In this document: in pieces, positions 8,907 through 17,627 of the stretch | Layout of the letters: every line of letters begins with the position of its first letter | Numbering within the stretch: the stretch's first letter is position 1 | NCBI GenBank assembly: GCA_944390315.1 | Contig: CALXPO010000003.1 | Span: 1 to 64,000, forward strand | Length of the DNA stretch: 64,000 nt | Reading direction: 5' to 3' | From: an uncultured Alphaproteobacteria bacterium | GTDB taxonomy: Bacteria; Pseudomonadota; Alphaproteobacteria; RF32; CAG-239 | Position numbers and translations under genes: made by a program | The notes under the pieces: model-generated | Databases searched by the model: none | What the model was told of the DNA's origin: nothing | The model's input: the letters and a program-made list of their open reading frames with translations, nothing else

Positions 8907-11185
8907 TTTTCGGTAGGAATTGCTATACTGCATGAATATTTGCCGTTGTCATCGGGAACATATTTATTACCTTGGTCATCCCAAACGTTAAGCGGCAGAC
9001 GAGGTTCTTCTTCATCTTCAGGCTTTCCCCAGTCTTTCAGAATAACCTTTCTGTCTTCTGTAGTTGTTATAACCAGATCATTTCCTTCTGTTGTGGTGTC
9101 TTTAATACCTCTGCTGACAATCAGGATGTCTTCTTCTCCGAAATTTTTAATAATATCTGTTCCTGCTCCTGTTCCTGTTACAACGGTATCTGTATCTCCG
9201 TCATTTGCTCCGGGATCCATGATATTTGATCCCTCTCCGCCGATAAGAGTTTGTGAACCTTCTCCGCCCTTAAGGTCATCATCCCCGGCACCGCCGTTAG
9301 CAATTCCTCTGCCGTCGCCTAAATCTATATAGTCATTGTTAGCTCCACCGGTTACATAATCTTCACCTTTACCGCCGACATAACTATTGTTGCCATCGCC
9401 TAAATCTATATGATTTTTATTTTCTTCTTTATCTTCATCCAAACCTTTGCCGCCGTCGACAATGTCATTGGCTGCTCCTCCCGTAAAGTAATCATCTCCA
9501 CCGCCTAAATATACTGTTTTCGTTTCATCTTCTTTATTGGTATCATTGGTATAGACATGATCGCTACCTTCTCCGGTAAAGATATAATCATTTCCCCAAC
9601 CTGACCAAACGATATCTTTGCCTTTGCCGCCTATATATCTGTCATCCCCACCGCCTAAATGTATCGTGTTTATATCAAATATTCCATCCGCACTATATCC
9701 GGATGTATCAGATCCACCATCTACAATATCAACACCATCTCCTCCGATATATTCATCAGATCCTGCACCAAGATAAACCGTATTATAACCCGTTCCCTGT
9801 ACCTTATCTTTTCCTATACCCCCAATATAGCGATTTTGACCGCCGCCGAGACTTACATTATTTACATCTGTTGTTGCATCTTCTGCCCCGATATTACTAC
9901 TGACATGCGATAAATCTATTCTTCCACTGCCTCCGTCAACAAAATCATCTCCGTCACCTCCATAAAAAGCATCGCTTCCGGCTCCTAGGTAGACTTGGTT
10001 ATAATCTCCTTGTAAACCATCCGTGGTATGGACCTCATCATTGCCGCCATATGTATAAATAACATCATTGCCACTACCTGAGTAAACTATATCTCTTTTA
10101 CTGCTGCCTCCTACAAAATCATCTCCAGCATCAGCATGAACCGTTGTTCCATCCTGTTCACCGGTAATGAATATCAAATCTCGTTTATCACTGCCGGTTA
10201 TATTGCCGTAACTGGTTGTTCCGGTAGAAGTGTTTATTTGTAAATCTGTATATAAATTCCAATCTTTGAAAAGAGTATCTATATTATAAGTACCTGTATA
10301 ATTTTGATTTGAAAGAAATACTGATACGGCACTGGAAAAATTATCTCGAATGTATTTATAAGAATTATTTTTGTAATTTGTTATATCATCAAGCTTGTTT
10401 TTCATTGCATCTTTTTTTTGATTCATAAATGCAATGGCTATGTTGGCCTCTTCATAACTATTAATGGGAATGATTGATTGAGCGCTAGCTGATGACGGTG
10501 TCTGAGATAATGTAATTCCCCAAAATTCATTAGCTTCAAGGAATCTTCGATTTTGGATGCCATATTGGTTTTCATCATTACTATTTGGATTGGTTCTATA
10601 AAGTATTTCATACCAGATTCCTAAAGATCCAATAAATTTCTTCTCATCAGGATTAGATGTTTTCAAATGAGCTAACAAAGCAACTAATGTACTATGTTTA
10701 CTTTTTATTGAGTCAACAGTTCCACCACAAGTGTTGTAAAAAACAGAAATCAAAGCACTTTTTTGATAAGGTAATAATGTTGCACCATATTCGTTTAAAA
10801 TATTATTAAGAGCGGCTTCATAAGAGGAAACTGTATTGTTTAATAGAGTATTTGCTTGTGATTGAGTGATTGTAACACTGGAAATTAAAGTATTATAATT
10901 TTCTTTTATTAGTTTAACTCTGTTATTATAATCGTCATCACTTTCATCTTTTCCTTTAACTAATGCATTACAATAACTTTTTAATAAATCCATTTGTTCT
11001 TGAGTTATTATTGTTGCTCCGGCTTTTGAATTTAAATCTTCTGCATTAAATCCTTGCTGTTTAATATCATATCCATAACCAATGGTGGGTTTTTGATAAT
11101 CATTACCAGATTTATGAATCGTATTATTTGTACCATATTTATACAAATTGTAATTCTCTGAAATCTTAATTGAAATATAATCCAT
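8687..11185 (-). CDS. GH24 lysozyme-like RTX protein ending in the shared junction (orphan toxin module)
   Basis: Residues 1 to about 210 resemble phage-type GH24 lysozymes: Glu10, Asp29 and Thr34 of TIGYGYD occupy the places of the Glu-Asp-Thr active site, and [15 protein letters not shown] matches the family's QxxALxSFxFN helix. After a helical linker come calcium-binding glycine-rich repeats (about 330-660, units such as [21 protein letters not shown]), then a short beta region. The shared junction follows (about 768-827), and the protein ends with RLAA five codons after it. The type 1 secretion tail seen in the complete RTX protein is missing, so as it stands it may not be exported. An ideal AAAGGAGG precedes the ATG. 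It directly follows an LprI-like lysozyme inhibitor gene. Peptidoglycan cleavage is inferred from the fold. Confidence 0.75.
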   Translation of the reverse strand: MDYISIKISENYNLYKYGTNNTIHKSGNDYQKPTIGYGYDIKQQGFNAEDLNSKAGATIITQEQMDLLKSYCNALVKGKDESDDDYNNRVKLIKENYNTLISSVTITQSQANTLLNNTVSSYEAALNNILNEYGATLLPYQKSALISVFYNTCGGTVDSIKSKHSTLVALLAHLKTSNPDEKKFIGSLGIWYEILYRTNPNSNDENQYGIQNRRFLEANEFWGITLSQTPSSASAQSIIPINSYEEANIAIAFMNQKKDAMKNKLDDITNYKNNSYKYIRDNFSSAVSVFLSNQNYTGTYNIDTLFKDWNLYTDLQINTSTGTTSYGNITGSDKRDLIFITGEQDGTTVHADAGDDFVGGSSKRDIVYSGSGNDVIYTYGGNDEVHTTDGLQGDYNQVYLGAGSDAFYGGDGDDFVDGGSGRIDLSHVSSNIGAEDATTDVNNVSLGGGQNRYIGGIGKDKVQGTGYNTVYLGAGSDEYIGGDGVDIVDGGSDTSGYSADGIFDINTIHLGGGDDRYIGGKGKDIVWSGWGNDYIFTGEGSDHVYTNDTNKEDETKTVYLGGGDDYFTGGAANDIVDGGKGLDEDKEENKNHIDLGDGNNSYVGGKGEDYVTGGANNDYIDLGDGRGIANGGAGDDDLKGGEGSQTLIGGEGSNIMDPGANDGDTDTVVTGTGAGTDIIKNFGEEDILIVSRGIKDTTTEGNDLVITTTEDRKVILKDWGKPEDEEEPRLPLNVWDDQGNKYVPDDNGKYSCSIAIPTENILDKIIGEIKDLFETAEETRSPLVLDLDGDGIETITADSGVYFDHDGNLFQEKTAWVAKDDALLVRDIRLAA

Positions 11186-11237
11186 AAATTTCCTCCTTTA
11201 GTTATAGTAAAAAATAATTTATAATAAGCTTTGTCTT

Positions 11238-11705
11238 CTACTTATTGGGTGTTTTATAGTTATCTAAGTCATTTATTTTTTCTTGATAAGCCTCTTTTAA
11301 ATAAAAAATTCGTCGATTATATGCACCGAATCCCATATAATCGGCTGATTTTTGTTTATCTAGCCATTCTACTTGATCTTTGTATAATTTGATTCGTTCA
11401 TCTTTATTTGATAAAGATTTACAAAGTTCAAAATATTTTTTTTGCATCTTTTCATAAAGTTTTAATAGTTTCGCATCAGAACAAGTTAGGTCATCAATTT
11501 GATTATTAATTTTCTTACAATTGAGAAAAGTATAAATTTCACATCTGTTGATTTTTGCCAATTCATCATCTGAGCAGATTAGTTTTTCAACTTCTGTGGT
11601 TGCCTTATTACAATCAAAGCTGGGAGCTGTTCTGGCGGATATTTCTGTAGAAAACATCAGCATACTGACAAATGAAAGAATTGTATATTTGAAATTTTTA
11701 TTCAT
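11238..11705 (-). CDS. LprI-like lysozyme inhibitor, candidate immunity protein for the lysozyme-RTX protein
   Basis: The start at 11705 is chosen over an upstream in-frame codon because GGAGGT lies just before it; the product is about 155 residues. It opens with a Sec signal (MNKNFKYTILSFVSMLMF...ISA). The mature part begins with SFDCNKATTEVEKLICSDDEL, the hallmark of the LprI/DUF1311 family, which includes periplasmic lysozyme inhibitors. Further Cys residues suggest disulfides. A second CSDAKLLKLYEKM unit and a QVEWLDKQK helix also fit. It stands 52 bp before the lysozyme-RTX gene on the same strand. A periplasmic lysozyme inhibitor next to a secreted lysozyme is a natural immunity pair. 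Confidence 0.8.
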   Translation of the reverse strand: MNKNFKYTILSFVSMLMFSTEISARTAPSFDCNKATTEVEKLICSDDELAKINRCEIYTFLNCKKINNQIDDLTCSDAKLLKLYEKMQKKYFELCKSLSNKDERIKLYKDQVEWLDKQKSADYMGFGAYNRRIFYLKEAYQEKINDLDNYKTPNK

Positions 11706-11914
11706 AAGCACCTCCAAAAGAAGAAATTTAAATTAGCACTTTGGAAAGTGTAACTTAAAAGCAGATAACAAAACGTGAAAATTGGATAAAAGAACAAAGA
11801 GAGAGGAAGATTTATTTTAGGCGAGAGTAAGGAAATATTTAAAAACAGACAAGACGATGTGCATCTCAAAGAATTGAGATAGTTTTGTGGCGGTTCTGTA
11901 TAATACTCTCTCAT
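11702..11914 (-). CDS. 70-residue leader ORF beginning MREYYTEPPQ, overlapping the LprI-like gene
   Basis: The frame begins with MREYYTEPPQNYLNSLR after a GAGGAGAG ribosome site, matching the leader ORF of the neighbouring cassette for 17 residues. It then runs through an unrelated hydrophobic stretch, and its TGA overlaps the ATG of the LprI-like gene in an ATGA arrangement. The overlap could allow translational coupling. The hydrophobic part is not similar to anything I know and may be noncoding sequence read through by chance. Confidence 0.3.
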   Translation of the reverse strand: MREYYTEPPQNYLNSLRCTSSCLFLNISLLSPKINLPLSLFFYPIFTFCYLLLSYTFQSANLNFFFWRCL

Positions 11915-12276
11915 AAATCTCTCCTCAGTCACATAAACCTGCTTACCATTCTCTGCCAATAATTTTTATTTGCAAGCATAAATTTTATTTTCTAACGTTT
12001 TTATATTTTTTACTTCCTTAAATTATTAAAATCTATTTCTCATAAATTTTAATAATCTAAGCCGCTAATCTTATATCTTTGACCAACAAAGCGTCATCTT
12101 TTGCGACCCAAGCGGTTTTTTCTTGGAACAAGTTTCCGTCATGGTCAAAATAAACCCCGCTGTCTGCCGTAATCGTTTCTATTCCATCGCCGTCTAAATC
12201 CAACACCAACGGGGATCGCGTCTCCTCCGCCGTTTCAAACAAGTCCTTGATTTCTCCAATGATTTTATCTAAAATG
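11863..12276 (-). repeat. Cassette boundary repeat, copy 2 (leader + inverted repeat + junction)
   Basis: This block of about 414 bp matches 8495-8906 with scattered substitutions. It joins the end of the small toxin-module gene to the leader of the LprI/lysozyme cassette. The shared coding part (12073-12254) is the junction also present inside the complete RTX gene. Confidence 0.85.
12017..12061. repeat. Inverted repeat holding the orphan toxin stop codon, copy 2
   Basis: Arms at 12017-12032 and 12046-12061 pair at 15 of 16 positions around a 13-base spacer. The spacer sequence differs from copy 1 while the arms are kept, which suggests selection on the stem or on the arm sequence. The stop codon of the upstream toxin-module gene (12057-12059) is inside one arm. 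Confidence 0.65.
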
Positions 12277-12701
12277 CTTTTTTGACAGAACATATCTAAG
12301 CTACTGATCGTTGGAAGAACCTCTTCATTCCCTGTAATAATTTTTGAATCATTTTCATCTAGTGATGATACAAACAAGCTCATGCTATAGTCAACTTCAA
12401 TATCTATAGTACCTGGTAATCCTCCTACCTCCATATAAAGAATAAAAGGAGGAATGGAAGTTGGATTATTTATTACAAAATCTATTTGTGTTGTTGCTCC
12501 ACCTGCTAAATAATCTTTTATATATTTTTTTTGTCCGTTATCCCAATAAACAAGAGTGATCAGAACATTTTTTACATGGTCATCCATTGCAGTAATAGAA
12601 AGGGATACGGGAAAAGATTTCTGTGAGTTTGTAAAAAGAGGGGTGTATAATTTCACTTTATTCGGAAGAAATCCCCCCAATCTGAGCAATGTTTTTGTCA
12701 T
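12057..12701 (-). CDS. Small N-terminal toxin-like module fused to the shared junction (orphan module)
   Basis: The start at 12701 (MTKTLLRLGGFLPNKV) is chosen because ATAGGAG precedes it; the product is 214 residues. Residues 1 to about 145 form a domain I do not recognise, rich in predicted beta strands (KNVLITLVYWDNGQKKYI, FILYMEVGG, TIDIEVDYSMSLFV). Residues about 150-209 are the shared junction and the protein ends in RLAA, exactly as the lysozyme-RTX gene does. It carries no RTX repeats and no secretion signal of its own. It starts 10 bp after a small membrane-protein gene. By analogy it is the effector part of the third cassette; the activity is unknown. Confidence 0.6.
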   Translation of the reverse strand: MTKTLLRLGGFLPNKVKLYTPLFTNSQKSFPVSLSITAMDDHVKNVLITLVYWDNGQKKYIKDYLAGGATTQIDFVINNPTSIPPFILYMEVGGLPGTIDIEVDYSMSLFVSSLDENDSKIITGNEEVLPTISSLDMFCQKSILDKIIGEIKDLFETAEETRSPLVLDLDGDGIETITADSGVYFDHDGNLFQEKTAWVAKDDALLVKDIRLAA

Positions 12702-12711
12702 TATTTTTCTC

Positions 12712-13143
12712 CTATAATGTACTTCCATTCAACAAATATATCAAACTATAATAAATCGGACCTTTGTAAGATTCATGCACCAAGACCTCTGTTGCTAAAT
12801 ACCCCAAATAAGAAAATACCGTATATGGTGTTCCATAGTAAAAACAAGTGATAATCAAACTTAGCACATAATAAGTATAACTCATCTTTTGTATTCTTTT
12901 ATAAAAATTTTCACTTATCTTTTGAGCTTTGCTTAACAAGAAAAAATAAGACCATATAAAAAAACTTAAAGACAACAGATTCCTTAAAAAATAACAAAAA
13001 GTCGATAAATTTCCCGAAAAACGAAACGAATATAAAATTCCTATCAAAACCTGAGCCATAATCCCGATATAAATAAAGCTCTGCCAAAATTTCTTTTGAT
13101 TAAAAGACAAATCATGCCAACACATCATCAGATTTTTCTCCAT
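12712..13143 (-). CDS. Small membrane protein, candidate immunity protein (paralogue 2)
   Basis: The 143-residue product has about four membrane segments. Its YYVLSLIITCFYYGTPYTVF segment aligns with YYILFVFVLTYVQYGTPISY of the preceding gene, so the two are tandem paralogues. Its start overlaps the end of that gene by 32 bp, and a second ATG at 13128 with GGAG before it is an alternative start. It is directly upstream of the 214-residue toxin-like module. Family unknown; immunity is inferred from position. Confidence 0.55.
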   Translation of the reverse strand: MEKNLMMCWHDLSFNQKKFWQSFIYIGIMAQVLIGILYSFRFSGNLSTFCYFLRNLLSLSFFIWSYFFLLSKAQKISENFYKRIQKMSYTYYVLSLIITCFYYGTPYTVFSYLGYLATEVLVHESYKGPIYYSLIYLLNGSTL

Positions 13144-13561
13144 AATAACGTTCCTTCATAAAAGTTTTTATATCTGTGAATTTTCCATATTTAAATTCCG
13201 AATAAAAACAGCTGGCTAAATAAGATATAGGAGTACCGTATTGAACATATGTCAGAACAAATACAAACAAGATATAATAGAAAAATAAAAACATTTTTAG
13301 TAATGACTTAAATTTTACGACATCTACATATTGATAAAGACAATTAAAAGAATAAACCGCGTATGATAAAACAATAAGGTATTTTAGAAACGGAAATAAA
13401 GATAAAACTCTTTTTTCCATATCAGACAACTGATTTGAATTTTCCATATATGGATAAACGACATCATAAACAAATGCTTCGAATGATCCAGTTAGCATAT
13501 TTCCAAAAATAAATATAACAAAAAATAAAAACCAGAAATTTTTATATTTAAATGCGTTCAT
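13112..13561 (-). CDS. Small membrane protein, candidate immunity protein (paralogue 1)
   Basis: This 149-residue protein has about four hydrophobic segments (FWFLFFVIFIFGNML, FLKYLIVLSYAVYSF, LLKMFLFFYYILFVFV and a weaker one) and a charged C-terminus. It is the first gene of the third cassette, with a GAGGAT ribosome site after the shared AT-rich leader. It shares the YGTP-containing segment with the next gene. I know no family for it. Confidence 0.55.
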   Translation of the reverse strand: MNAFKYKNFWFLFFVIFIFGNMLTGSFEAFVYDVVYPYMENSNQLSDMEKRVLSLFPFLKYLIVLSYAVYSFNCLYQYVDVVKFKSLLKMFLFFYYILFVFVLTYVQYGTPISYLASCFYSEFKYGKFTDIKTFMKERYYGEKSDDVLA

Positions 13562-13600
13562 CTATCCTCACCTTAAATATTAAATTTTGCTTAGATACAT

Positions 13601-13664
13601 ATTCTCTATAAATAATTTTTATTTGCAAGCATAAATTTTATTTTCTGACATTTTTATATTTTTC
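13601..13664 (-). repeat. AT-rich cassette leader, copy 3
   Basis: About 64 bp match the leader segments near 8580-8645 and 11948-12012 (core TTTGCAAGCATAAATTTTAT on the plus strand). The copy lies upstream of the first membrane-protein gene. It lacks the junction and the inverted repeat on its right side, so it marks the right edge of the array. A promoter is likely within it, but no clear -35/-10 pair is conserved in all three copies. Confidence 0.65.
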
Positions 13665-13719
13665 TTTTCAAAAAGAAAAAATTTGCTTTCATTGTTTCTA
13701 AATTTTTCTACAGTTGCAA

Positions 13720-13756
13720 AAATTGAGCACAATAAAGAAAAATATCATTGTGCTCA
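13720..13756 (-). terminator. Terminator of the metal-efflux operon
   Basis: TGAGCACAAT (13724-13733) pairs with ATTGTGCTCA (13747-13756) around a 13-base loop. Read on the minus strand the stem is followed by ATTTTTGC. It sits just past the stop of the RND pump gene. Confidence 0.7.
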
Positions 13757-13776
13757 TTAACTTACACTTTACACTT

Positions 13777-16700
13777 TTATTTTTGCCACCAACTATACAA
13801 TATCGGCGTCAAAATTAAGCTCAAAATTGTGGTAGTAATCAATCCAAAAGCAATAACTACCGCAACAGGATATAAAATTTCCTTGCCCGGCGCACTGCCT
13901 TCAATCAACAGCGGGACAAATCCTATAATAGATGTCAGTGCTGTCATCAAAACCGGTTCCAAACGTTCTTGCGTCAATAAAATGATGCTGCTTTCAGATA
14001 ATTTTTCCGACTGCAGGGCACGTTGATTTTGATATAAATCTATCAATAAAATGCCGTTACGAATGGCAATGCCGGCAAGTGCAATCATGCCGATGATTGT
14101 CGCGACCGACACAACTTTTGACGTGAAATAAACCCCAATAACCCCGCCCAATATGGCAAAAGGAATACTTATCATCAGTTGTGTGGCCAAATTCAAACTC
14201 TTGAAGTTGATATACAAGGCGCTATATACCAAGACAAAGGACATAATTCCCAACAACAAAATATTGCGCGAAGCTTCTTGCTGAGTTTTAAACTGCCCGT
14301 CAATTTGCACAAAGGTTCCTTCGGGAAGTTTAACGTGTTCATTAATGTCTTTTTGCAATTGTTCCACAATTTGCGTCGTATTTCGGCTGGCAAAATTTGC
14401 CTGAACAATCAATCTTCTGGTTGTATTCTCACGCGCAATATCATTTTGCCCTTTAATATGTTCCACCTCGGCAATCGTCCCCAATGCCACCATATCTCCA
14501 TTTACGGTTGCAATCGGAATTTGTTGAATGGTTTGATCATTGTGATAAGTATTTTTATTTAATCGCAAAACGATATCATACATTCTTTCATCTTCAATCA
14601 TTTGCGCCACGGTTGTTCCCGACAAAGCCGCTTCGGCAATCCTAATGGCTGATTGCATTTGCACACCGTATCTCACTGCTTTTTCGCGATTAAAACGGAT
14701 TTTTACTTGCGGAATATGAACTTGGGCATCACGGCGTACCCCTGTCAGGAAATGATTATTTTTCATAATCTGTTCAATTTGATTTGCCGCCTCAGATAAA
14801 GCATCATTATCGGGACCAAAAATTTTAACCACCAAGCCGGCTTGCACACCGGAAATAATAAAATCAATACGGTGCGAAATCGGCTGTCCTACACTGACCA
14901 CGGTTCCGGGAATATCCAATTTTCTGTGAATATCTGCTTCAATTTCTTCGCGGCTGCGCGAAATATCGGCTTTTAATTTCACTTCAATTTCATGAATATT
15001 AACCCCCAAAGCATGCTCATCAAGCTCAGATCTTCCTTGCTTGCGACCGGTTGTAGCCACTTCGGGAATAGAGAGAAGTGATTTTTCTGCCATCTGCCCC
15101 ATACGAGAAGATTCTTCAAGATTTGTTCCCGGAGGAGAAGCCAGAATAACGGTAAAACTCCCTTCATTAAACGGTGGCAAGAACTCCCTGCCGAAAGCAA
15201 AAAGCATCCAGCCGCCCAAGAGAACCAACACCACGAAAATACCAAATGTGGTTTTAGAAAACTTAAAACAAAATTGTAAAAAGGCTTTATGAAGCTGTTT
15301 AATTTTACTCACCAACCAAGTATCTTTTTGCTGTCCCAAAGCCTTGACACCGGGCAACAAAAAAGAAGACATGACCGGTGTTAAGGTCAGAGCTACAATC
15401 GTTGAGCAAATCATTGATAAAATAAAAGACAAAGCCAATGGTGCAAAAATGCGACCTTCAATGCCTTGCAGTGCAAACAAGGGCAGAAAGACCAAAGAAA
15501 TTAAGACCGTTGAAAAAATAATGGCATTGCGCACTTCTTTAGAGGCTTCATACACCACTTGCAAAATGGGGCGCGGATTTTTTGATAATTTATTTTCCTT
15601 CAATCTCTTATAAATATTTTGCATATCAACAATGGCGTCATCGACCAGCGAGCCCAAAGCCATGGCAATTCCGCCGAGCGTCATGGTGTTAATGGAAAAG
15701 CCGAAAATCTTAAAAATAATCGCTGTCATAATCAAGGTGCAGGGAATAACCGTTAAAACAATTAAAGTTCCTCTGAAGTTTACCAAAAAAATAAAGATGA
15801 TAATCGCCACCAACATTGCCCCTTCAAGCAAAGAAGAACTGATATTATCCACGGCATTTTGAATAAAACGGCTTTGTTTGAACAAATCTTTTTCAAGAGA
15901 AACACCTTGCGGCAACGTTTTTTCCAAAGAAGCAATTTCTTTATCCAAAGCTTGGGTTAACCTAACCGTATCCACATCGGGCTGTTTGGCAATGCTGATT
16001 AAAATGCCCTTTTGTCCGTTAATTCCGGCTTCGCCGCGTTTGTTGGGTTCGGGCGCAATTTTAATATCGGCAATCTGCCCAAGCGTTATGGCAGGCAGAC
16101 CTTTGCGCCCGTCTTTGGCAATCACCGTATTTTTCAAATCTTCCACGCTTTGCGGGCGACCGATGGTCCGGATTAATTCTTCGCCATAGGTGGATAACAA
16201 AAATCCGCCGGTTCCGTTGATGCCCGAATTTTCTACGGCATTGACCACATCATCAAATGAAATACCCAGCAGCGGCATTTGGATGGTATCTAAAACAATT
16301 TGATATTGCTTAACATCCCCCCCGACAACGCTTACGGAAGAGACACCGGAAACCGCCAACAAACGTTTGCGTATCTGCTGTTCGGCAATATCGCGCAATT
16401 CTATTGAATCAACCGAATTATCCGGAGAAACCAGCCCAATCAACATGACTTCACCCATAATGGAAGAAATTGGGGTCATGGCAATTTTTATATTCTCGGG
16501 CAAATCTTTTTGAATCTGCGAGACACGTTCATTTATAATCTGTCTGGCTTTATAAATATCCGTATTCCAATCAAATTCGGCTTTTACCAAACCATAGCCG
16601 ACCTCGGCCGAAGAATATAAACGCGTTACGCCGGTTGCACCGTTAATGGCATTTTCCATCGGTATCAGCACCAAATTTTCCATTTCTTCCGGAGCCAAGC

Positions 16701-16863
16701 CCTCGACTTCCACCAACAAAGTAACCGACGGTTTATTTAAATCAGGAAAAACATCAACATCCATTTTGGAAATTGTCTGTGTCCCGTAAATTAACAAAAA
16801 GAGAAATGAAATAACAATAAGCACACGATATTTCAGTGAAAATTCAATAATTTTATTAAACAT
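13777..16863 (-). CDS. Heavy-metal efflux RND pump (CzcA/CusA family)
   Basis: About 1028 residues, the usual length for the inner-membrane proton-driven pump of a tripartite metal exporter. The start at 16863 is preferred over a TTG six bases upstream. It has the RND layout: TM1 (VLIVISFLFLLIYG), a large periplasmic loop, TM2-6 with LGSLVDDAIVDMQNIYKRL in TM4 containing the acidic proton-relay residues, a second periplasmic loop, and TM8-12 ending in LILTPILYSWW. The motif DVDVFPDLNKPSVT is typical of the heavy-metal branch. The metal is not clear from sequence; a CadR/PbrR-like regulator suggests Cd, Pb or Zn. It is third in an operon after the OMF and adaptor genes. Confidence 0.92.
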   Translation of the reverse strand: MFNKIIEFSLKYRVLIVISFLFLLIYGTQTISKMDVDVFPDLNKPSVTLLVEVEGLAPEEMENLVLIPMENAINGATGVTRLYSSAEVGYGLVKAEFDWNTDIYKARQIINERVSQIQKDLPENIKIAMTPISSIMGEVMLIGLVSPDNSVDSIELRDIAEQQIRKRLLAVSGVSSVSVVGGDVKQYQIVLDTIQMPLLGISFDDVVNAVENSGINGTGGFLLSTYGEELIRTIGRPQSVEDLKNTVIAKDGRKGLPAITLGQIADIKIAPEPNKRGEAGINGQKGILISIAKQPDVDTVRLTQALDKEIASLEKTLPQGVSLEKDLFKQSRFIQNAVDNISSSLLEGAMLVAIIIFIFLVNFRGTLIVLTVIPCTLIMTAIIFKIFGFSINTMTLGGIAMALGSLVDDAIVDMQNIYKRLKENKLSKNPRPILQVVYEASKEVRNAIIFSTVLISLVFLPLFALQGIEGRIFAPLALSFILSMICSTIVALTLTPVMSSFLLPGVKALGQQKDTWLVSKIKQLHKAFLQFCFKFSKTTFGIFVVLVLLGGWMLFAFGREFLPPFNEGSFTVILASPPGTNLEESSRMGQMAEKSLLSIPEVATTGRKQGRSELDEHALGVNIHEIEVKLKADISRSREEIEADIHRKLDIPGTVVSVGQPISHRIDFIISGVQAGLVVKIFGPDNDALSEAANQIEQIMKNNHFLTGVRRDAQVHIPQVKIRFNREKAVRYGVQMQSAIRIAEAALSGTTVAQMIEDERMYDIVLRLNKNTYHNDQTIQQIPIATVNGDMVALGTIAEVEHIKGQNDIARENTTRRLIVQANFASRNTTQIVEQLQKDINEHVKLPEGTFVQIDGQFKTQQEASRNILLLGIMSFVLVYSALYINFKSLNLATQLMISIPFAILGGVIGVYFTSKVVSVATIIGMIALAGIAIRNGILLIDLYQNQRALQSEKLSESSIILLTQERLEPVLMTALTSIIGFVPLLIEGSAPGKEILYPVAVVIAFGLITTTILSLILTPILYSWWQK

Positions 16864-16904
16864 ATTCAACTCTCTTTCTCATTTTTTCAAAACTCATAAA
16901 TATC

Positions 16905-17627
16905 TTATTTTTTCTCTTGTGCTTGTTCATCTTCATCCACTGATTTTCCGGACACATAGCGCAGCTGATATGAGCCGAGGGTAACCACCGTTTCTCCCTC
17001 TTGCAACCCTTCAACTTCTACCATATCATCTGTTTTTTGCCCAACCCTCACGTCTACGCGTTCAAAATGCTGATTATGTTGTACAAAAACAAAATAATCA
17101 CCAAACTCTCCTTGCAAGGCACTGACCGGTACGGCAAGTGCCTTTTTCTTTGGTGAAATTTTGATAGACATTTCACCTTTCAGACCTTGAGCATTTGAAG
17201 GAAAGTTCAAGTTCGACGAGGCATAAACGCTATAGAGTCGACTTTGCGGATCAATCATTTCTTCCGTACGAACAATTTTTCCGCTAAATTTTTTCCCAGG
17301 CATAACATCCAACGTAAAGCTGACTTCCTGACCTTTTTTAATTTTCATAATGTCAGAGCTTTCATAAACAAAGCCGTGCGCCAAAGAATTTTGATCATGC
17401 ATGGTATCAATAATCATAGGGATGATGATGGTTTCATAAAATTCAAAAGGTCTAACCGTTGCTGTTTGCAAGCCCAAATTGTGGATTTGGGTTTCGGTCA
17501 GACTAAAGCTTTGCAAACTGTTCTGATTTTCCTCAAAAGCCGAGTTACCGTGGTTATGTCCATCTCCGGCCCAAGCCGCAGAAATCATGCTCAAGGTTAA
17601 AAGTCCGCTAAAAATAATAAATTTCAT
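16905..17627 (-). CDS. Short periplasmic adaptor of a metal RND exporter
   Basis: The 240-residue protein starts with a signal peptide (MKFIIFSGLLTLSMISAAWA) followed by a His-rich GDGHNHGNS stretch that may bind metal. It keeps the beta-barrel and membrane-proximal parts of CusB/CzcB adaptors (GQEVSFTLDVMPGKKFSGKIV, LAVPVSALQG, VEVEGLQEGETVVTLGSYQLR). It is much shorter than the usual 380-520 residues: no long alpha hairpin and no clear lipoyl halves are seen. Reading frames overlap by four bases (ATGA) with the OMF gene. Either a minimal adaptor or a natural deletion that still works. Confidence 0.8.
   Translation of the reverse strand: MKFIIFSGLLTLSMISAAWAGDGHNHGNSAFEENQNSLQSFSLTETQIHNLGLQTATVRPFEFYETIIIPMIIDTMHDQNSLAHGFVYESSDIMKIKKGQEVSFTLDVMPGKKFSGKIVRTEEMIDPQSRLYSVYASSNLNFPSNAQGLKGEMSIKISPKKKALAVPVSALQGEFGDYFVFVQHNQHFERVDVRVGQKTDDMVEVEGLQEGETVVTLGSYQLRYVSGKSVDEDEQAQEKK

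Noticed and set aside
1829..13664. CRISPR or tandem-repeat array as explanation of the repeats
   Set aside because: Repeats are long, few, and tied to coding junctions; no short repeat-spacer periodicity is seen here or elsewhere in the window.
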